NCBI RefSeq assembly: GCF_004519515.1
Contig: NZ_CP038145.1
Coordinates: forward strand, 1,530,001 to 1,594,000
Direction: 5' to 3'
DNA length: 64,000 nucleotides
Origin: Actinobacillus indolicus
GTDB lineage: Bacteria; Pseudomonadota; Gammaproteobacteria; Enterobacterales; Pasteurellaceae
Part shown: in pieces, positions 19,098-28,352 of the stretch
Layout: each line of letters starts with the position of its first letter
How positions within the stretch are numbered: position 1 is the stretch's first letter
Translations under genes and position numbers: made by a program
Notes under the pieces: model-generated
What the model was told of the DNA's origin: nothing
Databases searched by the model: none
What the model saw: the letters and a program-made list of their open reading frames with translations, nothing else

Positions 19098-20537
19098 ATG
19101 AAAATTGAAACCCTTTTCCCTTTAGATCCGAATGTAAAAGTGCGTACTCGTTTCGCACCAAGCCCGACTGGCTATTTACACGTTGGTGGTGCAAGAACCG
19201 CCCTTTATTCTTGGTTATATGCTAAACATAACAACGGCGAATTTGTACTACGCATTGAAGATACCGACCTTGAGCGTTCCACCCCGGAAGCAACCGCTGC
19301 GATCATTGAAGGCATGGAATGGCTTAACTTGGCGTGGGAACACGGCCCTTATTTCCAAACAAAACGTTTTGATCGTTATAACCAGGTGATCGATCAAATG
19401 ATTGAAGAAGGCACTGCATACCGTTGCTATTGCTCAAAAGAGCGTTTAGATGAATTACGTGCAAACCAAGAAGCAAATAAAGAAAAACCACGTTATGACC
19501 GCCATTGCTTAGGCGATCATTCACACGATCCAAGCGAACCGCACGTTGTTCGTTTTAAAAATCCAACAGAAGGCTCAGTGGTCTTTGATGATGCCGTGCG
19601 TGGACGCATTGAAATCAGCAACAGCGAATTGGACGACTTAATTATCCGTCGTACCGATGGCGCACCAACCTACAACTTCTGTGTGGTTGTAGATGACTGG
19701 GATATGGGCATTACCCACGTTGTTCGTGGCGAAGATCATATCAACAACACGCCACGCCAAATCAACATCTTAAAAGCGTTAGGGGCAGAAATTCCAACCT
19801 ATGCACACGTTTCGATGATTAACGGCGATGATGGTCAAAAACTTTCTAAACGTCATGGTGCAGTCAGCGTCATGCAATATCGTGATGATGGCTATTTACC
19901 GGAAGCCTTAATTAACTATCTCGTACGTTTAGGCTGGGGACACGGCGACCAAGAGATCTTCACTCGTGAAGAGATGATTGAATTATTCGATATTCATTCG
20001 GTAAGCAAATCAGCAAGTGCCTTTAACACTGAAAAATTACAGTGGTTAAACCAACACTATATGCGTAGTTTACCGGCAGAGCATGTCGCTAAATACTTGG
20101 CATGGCACATGAATGATCAAGGCATTGACACAACGAATGGCCCTACATTGGAAGCTATTATCCCTGTATTAAGTGAACGAGCAAAAACTTTAAAAGAACT
20201 GGCAAGCCAAAGCCGTTATTTCTATCAAGAATTTGATAGCTATGATGAAAAAGCAGTAGCGAAAAACTTCAAAGCAGAAGCGATTGCACCACTTGCAAAA
20301 TTATTGGAAAAACTGACCGCTTGTGATGACTGGAGCGTTGAAAATATCCACGATGCAATGAACCAAACAGCCACAGAGCTTGAAATCGGTATGGGTAAAG
20401 TCGGTATGCCATTCCGCCTTGCCGTAACAGGCTCAGGGCAGTCGCCATCTATGGATATTACCGCAAAATTAGTTGGCAAAGAGAGAACGCTCGTGCGTAT
20501 TCAAAAAGCGATTGCATTTATTGAAGCGCAGAACTAG
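19098..20537 (+). CDS. gltX: Glutamyl-tRNA synthetase
   Basis: A class I aminoacyl-tRNA synthetase charging tRNA-Glu. The HIGH-type motif is PSPTGYLHVGG near residue 18 and the KMSKS-type motif is KLSKRHG near residue 250. ATG 19098 (MKIETLFPLD) gives 479 residues, the normal length; the frame extends upstream to 19062 without a good reason to use it. It is monocistronic between the tRNA-Val array and tRNA-Ala. An uptake signal (20316-20324) is inside the coding region. Confidence 0.96.
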   Translation: MKIETLFPLDPNVKVRTRFAPSPTGYLHVGGARTALYSWLYAKHNNGEFVLRIEDTDLERSTPEATAAIIEGMEWLNLAWEHGPYFQTKRFDRYNQVIDQMIEEGTAYRCYCSKERLDELRANQEANKEKPRYDRHCLGDHSHDPSEPHVVRFKNPTEGSVVFDDAVRGRIEISNSELDDLIIRRTDGAPTYNFCVVVDDWDMGITHVVRGEDHINNTPRQINILKALGAEIPTYAHVSMINGDDGQKLSKRHGAVSVMQYRDDGYLPEALINYLVRLGWGHGDQEIFTREEMIELFDIHSVSKSASAFNTEKLQWLNQHYMRSLPAEHVAKYLAWHMNDQGIDTTNGPTLEAIIPVLSERAKTLKELASQSRYFYQEFDSYDEKAVAKNFKAEAIAPLAKLLEKLTACDDWSVENIHDAMNQTATELEIGMGKVGMPFRLAVTGSGQSPSMDITAKLVGKERTLVRIQKAIAFIEAQN

Positions 20538-20618
20538 TTAGTTTTTAATCAATTAATCTGTTTGCACTGTTTTCAGATTGACAGAAAAAAAGCGAGAGCA
20601 TATCATTTCTCGCAATTT

Positions 20619-20695
<77 letters not shown>

Positions 20696-20729
20696 AATTA
20701 ACCTAAACAGACGTAAATGAACATAACAG

Positions 20730-20765
20730 AAAGCCTTGAAGCACAACGTTTCAAGGCTTTTTTTC
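20730..20765 (+). terminator. Terminator after tRNA-Ala
   Basis: AAGCCTTGAA and TTCAAGGCTT form a stem followed by TTTTTTC. The stretch from here to 20939 contains the glycosyltransferase upstream region and a degraded IS-end-like sequence at 20862-20880. Confidence 0.85.
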
Positions 20766-20939
20766 TATCAGTACAAGTAAACATCAACAATAGGTTTTAA
20801 GTTATTTATCAAATTTAGTCAGTGAATAGCTACTTAAAATGGAAAAAGCAGTTGTTATGTTGGTTACTATTTTGTCTACTTCGCTACTTTTTTCAATATC
20901 AAGAAAATGCTAAGATAAATTGATTTTAAAGGAGTTTCT

Positions 20940-21728
20940 ATGAGCAAACCTACAAAATGTGATAAACCTATTGTCGTCGCAAATGGCTTGTGGCGTTTAC
21001 TTGGCAATATTATTAAAGTATCAAGTTATCCTTTTCATGCACTTTTTCCTAAAAAGCGTTTTACGATTCCAGAATTTAGTCCTGCTAAAATTAAATCAAC
21101 AAAGCCAACTAGAATTAATAAAACGATTTGGCAAACGAATTACAGTAACCGAGTAACATTACCAGTTTATTGTAATTATTTAGTGAACTGCCTTTTATCA
21201 TTGGATTATGACTATCGCTATGTAAGTACGGAAGAGAGAGCAGAATATATTAAAGCAAATGCGGATGAGCGTACTTTTAATGCTTATAGTAAACTTACGG
21301 ATGGTGCGGCTCAGGCAGATTTCTGGCGTATTTTCACCTTATATAATGAAGGTGGAATTTATATGGATATTGATGGACATTTAGTGTGGAATTTATCTTC
21401 TATTATTGGTGAAAATGACAGTGAAGTGATTATTACCCGACGAGATAAATATACCAATTTCTTTCTAGCGAGTGAGAAGGGGAACTCATTCTTAAAAGAT
21501 ACCTTGGACATTATTATTGATAATATTGAACAACGTCGTATCGATGGCGGGGTATTTTCGCTGACAGGGCCAACAACCTTAAATATGGCGTTGGAAGGTA
21601 AAATAGTTAATCACCGTCGAGATAAGATCACTTGTGCGCAAGGCACATTTACTAACGAATATTTTCAGTATATGGATAAAAAACGTGGTAAATGGAACCA
21701 TGCTAAGAATGAAGATTTATTAAAATAA
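20940..21728 (+). CDS. Glycosyltransferase, GT32 type (sugar-binding DXD domain)
   Basis: A 262-residue protein of the GT32 family, which transfers sugars onto cell-surface glycans such as capsule or lipooligosaccharide. The central region has ADFWRIFTLYNEGGIYMDID, with the DXD motif at D143 and D145, and LTGPTTLNMAL follows near residue 200. There is no membrane helix or signal peptide, so it acts in the cytoplasm. AAAGGAG precedes ATG 20940. It stands alone between tRNA-Ala and pepB, away from any polysaccharide locus, and is more AT-rich than gltX. A second GT32-type gene lies at 27554-28318. Donor and acceptor are unknown. Confidence 0.8.
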   Translation: MSKPTKCDKPIVVANGLWRLLGNIIKVSSYPFHALFPKKRFTIPEFSPAKIKSTKPTRINKTIWQTNYSNRVTLPVYCNYLVNCLLSLDYDYRYVSTEERAEYIKANADERTFNAYSKLTDGAAQADFWRIFTLYNEGGIYMDIDGHLVWNLSSIIGENDSEVIITRRDKYTNFFLASEKGNSFLKDTLDIIIDNIEQRRIDGGVFSLTGPTTLNMALEGKIVNHRRDKITCAQGTFTNEYFQYMDKKRGKWNHAKNEDLLK

Positions 21729-21739
21729 TTTTGAGATAA

Positions 21740-21780
21740 AAGTTGCTAAGATTTAAATCAATAAATGTTAGCAACTTTTT
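21740..21780. terminator. Hairpin between the glycosyltransferase gene and pepB
   Basis: AAGTTGCTAA (21740-21749) and TTAGCAACTT (21768-21777) form a stem with TTTTT on the plus strand. It lies between two convergent genes. The arms resemble those of the hairpins at 37613-37651 and 37996-38030. Confidence 0.7.
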
Positions 21781-21786
21781 GATCTA

Positions 21787-23088
21787 CTACTCTTTACTCT
21801 CTGAAACTAATAGATTCGCTAAGGTTTTTACGCCAATCCCCGTTGCACCTGCTGCCCATAACTCACTTGGAGTTTTACGGAAAGTTGCAGAACAGTCAAT
21901 ATGTAACCAATTTTGCTGATAATTTTCCACAAAATAGGATAAGAAGGCGGTCGCAGTACTTGCCCCTGCACCAACGGGAACAGAGCCGATATTAGCAATA
22001 TCTGCAAAGGAAGATGAAATTTGAGAACGGTGGAACTCTTCAAATGGTAAACGCCAGAAAGGTTCGTTTTCGGCTTTGGCGGACGCAAATAAACGAGCGA
22101 CTAATTGATCGTCCATTGATAGCACTGAGTGGTAGTCATTGCCCACCGCCACTTTGGCTGCTCCTGTTAATGTCGCACAATCGACAATAAACTGTGGTTT
22201 CTGTTTGCTGGCTTCAATTAAACCGTCTGCTAACACTAAACGCCCTTCTGCATCGGTATTTAACACTTCTGCGGTTACGCCATTGCGATAGGTAATAATA
22301 TCGCCTAATTTGAATGCTCGGCTACTTACCATATTTTCTGCACAGCAAAGATAGAGCTTCACACGTTGTTTTAAGCCACGCGCAATAGCAAAACCTAAAG
22401 CCCCTGTGACTAAGGCTGCTCCGCCCATATCGGTACGCATTGTGGACATACTGTCACTTGGTTTTAAGCTATAACCGCCCGTGTCAAAGGTAATGCCTTT
22501 ACCAACTAAACAGGCTAACACAGGAGCATCTGGATTGCCCGTTGGGTTATAGTCAAGTTGTAACATCGCTGGCAAATGTGCCGAGCCTTTACCGACTGTC
22601 CAAATGCCGTGGTAGCCACGTTCATTCAATGCTTCACGAGCAACGATTTCAAAAGATACCTTGCCTTTTCCGACATATTTATCCGCTTGGTGCAGAATAA
22701 ATTCTGCCGCTTTGTGAGCCAATACTTCGGGGGTTAAGCGGTCAGATGGTTCGTTAATAATGTCACGGGTAAAGGTGCTACACGCAAGGCGAGCGTCAAA
22801 TTCTGCTTGTTGCTCATTTAACGCAGGATAGGTTACTGAGCCTGCATTTTTCACGCTCACAAACCCTTGATGGAACGCCCAACATTGTTCTAACCCCCAG
22901 CCTTCGCCTGTTAAAGCCACATTTAAAATGTTTTGATTTTTGATTTTGCGAGCTGCTTGTTGAATGGTGGTTAATTCATCTTTTACCAGATGAATGGTCA
23001 TACCTTGATCGTTTGCCGATAAAATCGCCTTTTTTCCCCAAACTTCAGGGGCTGGATTTTTTGAAAGAGTAATATTCATCGTTGCCAT
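21787..23088 (-). CDS. pepB: Peptidase B (M17 leucyl aminopeptidase family)
   Basis: A cytosolic metallo-aminopeptidase. The M17 signature NTDAEGRLVLADGL is near residue 280, and metal ligands lie in VGKGITFDTGGYSLKPSDSM and MRTDMGGAA. The N-terminal domain is short, as in PepB rather than PepA. ATG 23088 follows TTAAGGA; an ATG-like frame two codons upstream is possible. It is single, convergent with the glycosyltransferase gene. Confidence 0.92.
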   Translation of the reverse strand: MATMNITLSKNPAPEVWGKKAILSANDQGMTIHLVKDELTTIQQAARKIKNQNILNVALTGEGWGLEQCWAFHQGFVSVKNAGSVTYPALNEQQAEFDARLACSTFTRDIINEPSDRLTPEVLAHKAAEFILHQADKYVGKGKVSFEIVAREALNERGYHGIWTVGKGSAHLPAMLQLDYNPTGNPDAPVLACLVGKGITFDTGGYSLKPSDSMSTMRTDMGGAALVTGALGFAIARGLKQRVKLYLCCAENMVSSRAFKLGDIITYRNGVTAEVLNTDAEGRLVLADGLIEASKQKPQFIVDCATLTGAAKVAVGNDYHSVLSMDDQLVARLFASAKAENEPFWRLPFEEFHRSQISSSFADIANIGSVPVGAGASTATAFLSYFVENYQQNWLHIDCSATFRKTPSELWAAGATGIGVKTLANLLVSESKE

Positions 23089-23416
23089 ACACATTCCTTA
23101 ATGAATTGAAAAAAGTAATGCATTATAGATCGCTTTCTAACGTGGAGGTATCGACTTTACGTTTGGAGAAAAGGGAAGGGAGACAAGCGGTAAGATCTGC
23201 CTATTTTTCAGTATTATGTAGTAGTTGCACAAAAGTCAATTTTAGGAAAATTTATGTAGGGGCGGGGTTTATCCCCGCCCGTAAGTCCTGATGTTCGAAC
23301 GAGATTCGGGCGGGGATAAACCCCGCCCCTACGAAAACATTTAATGTTTGTGCAAGTACTGCATAATACCGCTATTTTTTTACAAAAAAGAATGACAATC
23401 CTACCGCTTGTAAGGG
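23089..23416. other. Repeat-filled intergenic region between pepB and hmp
   Basis: This stretch of about 330 bases has no gene. It carries two uptake signals (23183-23191 and 23403-23411) around a 159-bp nested inverted repeat (23211-23369). Confidence 0.7.
23211..23369. repeat. MITE-like element with nested REP pair
   Basis: The outer ends, 23211-23233 and 23347-23369, are 23-base inverted repeats with two mismatches (GTATTATGTAGTAGTTGCAC at the left). Inside lies a GTAG-headed palindrome pair, each with stem GGGGCGGGG/ccccgccc and inverted to one another (about 23256-23332). A partial copy of the outer end (acataatac, 40331-40339) accompanies the related pair downstream of hisG. Confidence 0.75.
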
Positions 23417-24619
23417 TTAGCTTAGCTGAACGCCACCTGTACTAAAGGCTTCTAAATGAATTTGAGCAGGCGAAATACCTAAATCTACTAATGCTTTATG
23501 TTGCGCTTGCATAAAGAATGCTGGACCACATAAATAGTAATCGGCATCTTTTGGTAACATATCGCTTGGGACTTGTGTTAAATCTAAACGACCGACTACA
23601 TCAGCTTCATTTGCGTTATCTTCTTCATAAGCCACGAAGCTACGTACCGTTGGGTATTGTGCTTTCACTTGCTCAATATGTTGCTTCATCGCATGCACTT
23701 GTGCATTACGGCAAGCATGAATAAAGCTGACAGGTTGTGGAATACCTGCATCAACCAAGCCGTTTAGCATTGCAATCATTGGTGTTAAACCGACACCGCC
23801 ACTAATTAGAACATTTTTCTTATTGTGGTCAAGTAAGAAGAAATTCCCTGTTGGCGCAGTGACTTCAATTTCATCGCCTTCTTTAAGGTTGTGTAGGGTA
23901 TTTGAAACCCAACCAGCCGCAAAATCCGCTTTGGCATCTTCACGTTTTACAGAAATACGTAAATGATCAGCTTTTGGGCTATCCGATAAAGTATATTGGC
24001 GTGGCTGTTTTAATCCAAGATCTTCAACAAATACACGAACAGAAATATATTGCCCTACTTTATATTGCGGTAATGCGCCATTATCTGAAGGAACTAAATA
24101 GAATGATGTGATTTCGCTACTTTCTTCTACTTTCTTCGCAATTTTAAATTTACGCCAGCCTAACCAGCTACCTTGCGTTTGTGCATGCTCATCATAAATG
24201 GCTTTTTCTGTATTAATTAATACTTCTGCTAATTGCCCATAAGCTGCAGCCCATGCATCAATTAAAGGATCGTCCATAGAAATATTTAATACTTCGCTGA
24301 TGGAATGAAGTAGGTTTGTACCGACAATTTGGTAGTCTGGTGCTTGGATTTCTAAGCTCACGTGTTTATGTGCCATTAATTCAATCGCAGATGCTAATAC
24401 GGCTGGATTTTCAATATTTTCAGCATAAGCCAATACTGCACCCGCCAATGAACGTGCTTGTGCACCACTACGTTGATGCCCTAAGTTAAACACTTCTTTG
24501 AGTTCAGGATGATTAGTTAACATACGGTTATAAAAATAACTTGTCAGGGCAACACCGTTTTCTTTTAAAACAGGCACGGTTGCTTTAACTAATTCGATTT
24601 GTTGAGCGGTAAGAGACAT
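23417..24619 (-). CDS. hmp: Flavohaemoprotein, nitric oxide dioxygenase
   Basis: Converts nitric oxide to nitrate using O2 and NAD(P)H. An N-terminal globin domain (about residues 1-140, with the proximal-histidine helix around LMAHKHVSLEIQ) is followed by an FAD-binding domain (RQYTLSDSP near 205) and an NAD-binding domain (ISGGVGLTPMIAML near 268; YYLCGPAFFM). ATG 24619 (MSLTAQQ) follows AAGGAAAA; the frame extends five codons upstream. Divergent nsrR and an NsrR-type operator at 24649-24671 point to nitric-oxide control. Confidence 0.95.
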   Translation of the reverse strand: MSLTAQQIELVKATVPVLKENGVALTSYFYNRMLTNHPELKEVFNLGHQRSGAQARSLAGAVLAYAENIENPAVLASAIELMAHKHVSLEIQAPDYQIVGTNLLHSISEVLNISMDDPLIDAWAAAYGQLAEVLINTEKAIYDEHAQTQGSWLGWRKFKIAKKVEESSEITSFYLVPSDNGALPQYKVGQYISVRVFVEDLGLKQPRQYTLSDSPKADHLRISVKREDAKADFAAGWVSNTLHNLKEGDEIEVTAPTGNFFLLDHNKKNVLISGGVGLTPMIAMLNGLVDAGIPQPVSFIHACRNAQVHAMKQHIEQVKAQYPTVRSFVAYEEDNANEADVVGRLDLTQVPSDMLPKDADYYLCGPAFFMQAQHKALVDLGISPAQIHLEAFSTGGVQLS

Positions 24620-24648
24620 AGGTTTTTCCTTCAAATGAAACGGATTAA

Positions 24649-24671
24649 AAGATATATTTATAATACATCTT
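24649..24671. promoter_or_regulatory. NsrR operator-like inverted repeat
   Basis: Half-sites AAGATATATTT (24649-24659) and TAATACATCTT (24661-24671) form an 11-1-11 inverted repeat that fits the AAGATGYATTT half-site known for NsrR. It is 30 bases upstream of hmp and faces nsrR. Confidence 0.8.
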
Positions 24672-24772
24672 TTAATCTTATCATTGCAATGAACTAAATC
24701 ATAAAAAATAACAAAAAATGGTTTAAACTATCGCCATAAGAGAGGAATAAAAAAATCATGAAAGGATGACCT

Positions 24773-25204
24773 ATGCAGCTGAGTAAATTTACCGATTATG
24801 CTTTTCGCGTGTTGATGTATATTGCTCATCATCAAGAAGAGCTTCATACTATCCCACATCTTGCAGAAAAACTTAATGTATCGCAAAACCATTTAGTCAA
24901 AGTAGTTCATTTCATGGCAAAGCAACATTGGTTAATTACTACGAGAGGAAAAGGTGGTGGGATTAAAGTCTCTTCTTTAGTACTTTCCATGCCTGTGGGG
25001 GAAGTGGTTAGAACATTGCAGGGTGATCCAAAGCTTGTAAATTGCAATTCTCCAGTATGTGTTTTAAAACCGAATTGTCAGTTTAAGTCTATATTACATG
25101 ATGCTCTTGAGCAGTTTTACCAATATTTGAACCAATATACGATTTCAGAATGTATTGGATCTCAAGCATTGATCAAAAGTATTTCGATTGATGTGAAACT
25201 GTAA
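24773..25204 (+). CDS. nsrR: Rrf2-family nitric-oxide-sensing repressor NsrR
   Basis: A 143-residue Rrf2 regulator. A winged helix-turn-helix occupies about residues 1-80 (MQLSKFTDYAFRVLMYIA, LNVSQNHLVKVVHFM, TTRGKGGGIKV). Three cysteines near residues 91, 96 and 102 (NCNSPVCVLKPNCQF) fit the cluster-binding pattern of NsrR. In relatives the [Fe-S] form represses hmp and nitric oxide relieves this. GAAAGGATGACCT precedes the ATG. The divergent hmp gene and the operator support the assignment. Confidence 0.9.
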   Translation: MQLSKFTDYAFRVLMYIAHHQEELHTIPHLAEKLNVSQNHLVKVVHFMAKQHWLITTRGKGGGIKVSSLVLSMPVGEVVRTLQGDPKLVNCNSPVCVLKPNCQFKSILHDALEQFYQYLNQYTISECIGSQALIKSISIDVKL

Positions 25205-25233
25205 GACATAGTTAATACTATTCTCTATATTCC

Positions 25234-25258
25234 GTAGGGCGCTGAATGGTGTTCCTAC
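25234..25258. repeat. Short GTAG-headed palindrome
   Basis: GTAGGGCGC...GTGTTCCTAC folds with a few mismatches. It is a single, unpaired and decayed member of the GTAG-headed repeat family, in the nsrR-rmuC gap. Confidence 0.5.
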
Positions 25259-25328
25259 TTTTGTATCTTGCTTTTTAATCCCAAAACTCGTTAAAATACC
25301 ACTAGTTATTTTTACAGTATATATTCCT

Positions 25329-26945
25329 ATGAACCTCGACCCAATTTGGCTTTATGCAACGATAGCATTACTCTTATTGATCTCACTTTGGCTCTTTTTT
25401 AGCTACTCCCGTTCACAACGAGATAGCCAAGAGTTGCAACAAGATCTTGAGCAATTACAACAGCAGTTTTCAACGCTCTCGCAAAAATATGAGCAAATTT
25501 CCCTTGAAAAAAATCAAGTAGAACAATTTGCTGTTCAGCAACAGACAAAAGCAGAATCAACCCTTGAGCGTTTAAATGAACGAGATTTAGCGATTCAAAA
25601 ACTTCAGCAACAGCTTGAGCAGGCAGAATTACAGGAAGACCAACTAGAACGTTATATTAATGAATTAAAAGAGCGGATCGGTTCGGCTCAGACTAAAGCG
25701 GAAAGTTTGGAAGAACAGTTACAACAAACTCAGTTACAGCTACAACATCAGCAAGAAGAAAGCGGTCAGTTACAGGCTAAATTTTCCCAATCACAACAAG
25801 AATTAACGGAATTACGCACGACACTTTCGGAAAAACAGGCAAATTTTGAAACTCAACAGAAGAATTTCCTAGAAGTCCGCCAGCAGTTAAATGTTGAATT
25901 TCAACATCTTGCTCAACAAATTCTGGAAGAAAAGAGTAAATCCTTTTCTGAGAGTAATCAGTCAGCACTCGATTTACTGCTCAAGCCTTTTAAAGAGCAG
26001 ATCGAAAGTTTTCAAAAACGTGTCAATGAGGTGCATAGTGAAGCAATAAAAGGCAATGCGGATTTGGGGGCTGAGATCAAACGCGTGCTTGAAATTGGGC
26101 TGTCAATGTCACAGGAAGCACAAAATCTTACTACTGCATTAAAAGGCAATAATAAAATTGCAGGAAACTGGGGGGAAATTCAGTTAGAAAGTGCGTTACA
26201 AACAGCAGGGCTTTTGGCTGGGGAACATTATGTCGCCCAAGAGAGCTACCGAGATGAAGAGGGAAAACGCTTTGCTCCTGATTTTGTGGTGAAGTTACCT
26301 GACGATAAGCATTTGATTTTAGACAGTAAAGTTTCCTTGATTGCCTACGATCAAGCGGTACGTTCCGAAGATAATTTTGCAATTCAACAAGCACTTGATG
26401 AACACTGCCGTTCACTTCGTACCCATATTGATGGATTGTCTAAGAAAAATTATAGCCAGCTGATTGGGATAAAAAGCCCTGATTTCGTGCTGATGTTTGT
26501 ACCGATTGAACCTGCTTATATTGAAGCAATGAAGCACGATCCACAGCTCTTTAATTATGGCTATGAACGTAATGTCATTTTGGTTTCTCACACAACGTTA
26601 ATGCCGATTTTACGCACGGTCGCAAATTTATGGCGAATTGAGCGAGGTAATGCAGAGGCACGAGAGATCAGCGAAAAAGCAGGGGATATTTATAACCAAG
26701 TTTGCGTCATTGCAGAGCGTCTTGCTAAATTGGGTAACACCTTGAATACAGCGAGCAATCAATATAACCAAAGTGTCACAGCACTGGTCGGTAAACAGGG
26801 ATTACTAGGGAAAGTCGAGCGGTTCCAACAGCTTTCCGCTAAAGCACAGCAGACAACGCCACAAGTTGAATTACTTGAAACCGATTGGGATACGACTCGT
26901 TTACATTTACTGGTTGAAAAACCGATAACACAGGATAATGTTTAA
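25329..26945 (+). CDS. rmuC: DNA recombination protein RmuC
   Basis: A protein of the RmuC family, predicted nuclease-like and linked to limiting inversions between short inverted repeats. An N-terminal membrane helix (about residues 5-25) is followed by a long Q/E-rich coiled coil (about 30-200) and the RmuC domain (GNWGEIQLESAL, APDFVVKLPDDKHLILDSKVSL, PDFVLMFVPIEPAY). The 538 residues are normal. Its stop overlaps the pabA start (TAATG). Given the many inverted repeats in this window, its presence is notable but proves nothing. Confidence 0.92.
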   Translation: MNLDPIWLYATIALLLLISLWLFFSYSRSQRDSQELQQDLEQLQQQFSTLSQKYEQISLEKNQVEQFAVQQQTKAESTLERLNERDLAIQKLQQQLEQAELQEDQLERYINELKERIGSAQTKAESLEEQLQQTQLQLQHQQEESGQLQAKFSQSQQELTELRTTLSEKQANFETQQKNFLEVRQQLNVEFQHLAQQILEEKSKSFSESNQSALDLLLKPFKEQIESFQKRVNEVHSEAIKGNADLGAEIKRVLEIGLSMSQEAQNLTTALKGNNKIAGNWGEIQLESALQTAGLLAGEHYVAQESYRDEEGKRFAPDFVVKLPDDKHLILDSKVSLIAYDQAVRSEDNFAIQQALDEHCRSLRTHIDGLSKKNYSQLIGIKSPDFVLMFVPIEPAYIEAMKHDPQLFNYGYERNVILVSHTTLMPILRTVANLWRIERGNAEAREISEKAGDIYNQVCVIAERLAKLGNTLNTASNQYNQSVTALVGKQGLLGKVERFQQLSAKAQQTTPQVELLETDWDTTRLHLLVEKPITQDNV

Positions 26946-27514
26946 TGTTGCTTATTATTGATAATCACGACTCTTTTACTTTTAACCTTGTTGATTTATT
27001 ACGCAAAATCGGGGTTGAAATGCAGGTGGTGCCTGTGGAAGAGTTAGATTTAGACGACGTGGAACGTTTTAGCCATATTATGATTTCACCAGGTCCTGAT
27101 GTGCCAAGAGCATATCCACAACTATTTGCAATGCTAGAACGTTATCACCAACATAAGTCAATTTTAGGTGTTTGTCTTGGACATCAAACTTTGTGCGAAT
27201 TTTTTGGCGGTGAACTCTACAATCTTAATCAAGTTCGCCACGGACAGCAACGCCCATTAATTCAGCAACAAGCCAACCCACTGTTTAAAAATTTACCGAA
27301 GCAATTCAATATCGGCTTATACCATTCTTGGGCGATTTCGCAAAAATCATTAGAAAATACACCGCTTGTTGCTACTGCGACTTGCGATCAAGGCGTATTA
27401 ATGGCGGTTAAACATCGCTCTCTTGCAATCTATGGCGTGCAATTTCACCCTGAGTCTTTTATTACGGAATACGGGGAACAGATGTTGAGAAATTGGTTAA
27501 ATTTGTCAGATTAA
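26945..27514 (+). CDS. pabA: Aminodeoxychorismate synthase, glutamine amidotransferase subunit
   Basis: Supplies ammonia from glutamine to PabB for p-aminobenzoate, and so folate, synthesis. A class I amidotransferase: DNHDSFTFNL at the start, nucleophile cysteine in GVCLGHQ near residue 79, and His-Glu in VQFHPESF near residue 168. TrpG is the near relative, but pabB and pabC follow 1.9 kb downstream on the same strand, favouring PabA. It overlaps rmuC by one base. An uptake signal is at 27361-27369. Confidence 0.85.
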   Translation: MLLIIDNHDSFTFNLVDLLRKIGVEMQVVPVEELDLDDVERFSHIMISPGPDVPRAYPQLFAMLERYHQHKSILGVCLGHQTLCEFFGGELYNLNQVRHGQQRPLIQQQANPLFKNLPKQFNIGLYHSWAISQKSLENTPLVATATCDQGVLMAVKHRSLAIYGVQFHPESFITEYGEQMLRNWLNLSD

Positions 27515-27553
27515 AGAACCTTCTTACTCGTCAAATATTCTATCTATAAATTC

Positions 27554-28318
27554 TTAAATGTTATAATTTAGTATCAAATCATTGGGTAAATGAATATTTT
27601 TATTGTAAATATTTCTAACTCTATAGAGTTCACCATAATTATTTGTGCCTTTCGCGCCTAGTTGAGTAAGATCTCCTCCAATATTTCCTGGTTTATGTAA
27701 TGCAAACAAAATACCATTATCTAAAACAAAACCTCTATTTTTATTTGGGTATGAAGGAGTTAATTCTGTGAATAGTCCTGTATGAATATTGAGTTTTTCA
27801 GTATGTTTTGCAACAAACTTTCCTAAGCAAATAGGGCCTGTTGGTGCTAATACACTTTTTCCATAATTTTCATTTGCAATATTTTTTAAGACCTCATTAA
27901 TGGTGTCTTCAAGAATAATACTTTTTGCTTTTGAATAAATAATGGCATTGTTGCAAGCGTATGAAACTTTAGAATAAAGAGGCATATCGAAAAATGTAAT
28001 AAAATCAATATCATTTCCAACATTGACTCCATTAAGTACTCGAACGGAGATATCAAAATACCAGCCTCCAAATTTATAAAGCAATAAATAACGAGCAAGA
28101 TCCGCTTTAAAGGCGTAAGGAATAAGTTTATCAAAGGCTTGTAGAATTTCATTGCCATATTCATGCTGAATCCATTCTCTTAATTCTTGATGAGAATAAA
28201 TATGGTGTGATGTATGTGGGATACTTGATTTGACAGAGTTTATTGCCATTTCCAAATAGGGAGAAAATACGACGTCTTTTTCACCTTCATCAGAAATAAA
28301 AATTTGAAAAATATTCAT
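27554..28318 (-). CDS. Glycosyltransferase, GT32-like, with homopolymer promoter
   Basis: A 254-residue cytoplasmic glycosyltransferase-like protein. PYAFKADLARYLLLYKFGGW is followed by YFDIS, a D-x-S version of the DXD motif, near residue 89; a GPICLGKF segment follows. ATG 28318 is preferred; TTG 28324 is possible because AAGGAA lies closer to it. The gene is markedly AT-rich and interrupts the pab genes. Upstream, a run of 14 A (coding strand) sits between a -35-like and a perfect -10 box. It may decorate surface glycan; donor and acceptor are unknown. Confidence 0.72.
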   Translation of the reverse strand: MNIFQIFISDEGEKDVVFSPYLEMAINSVKSSIPHTSHHIYSHQELREWIQHEYGNEILQAFDKLIPYAFKADLARYLLLYKFGGWYFDISVRVLNGVNVGNDIDFITFFDMPLYSKVSYACNNAIIYSKAKSIILEDTINEVLKNIANENYGKSVLAPTGPICLGKFVAKHTEKLNIHTGLFTELTPSYPNKNRGFVLDNGILFALHKPGNIGGDLTQLGAKGTNNYGELYRVRNIYNKNIHLPNDLILNYNI

Positions 28319-28352
28319 GACCAATATATTCCTTTTGTGAAAAATAATGGTG

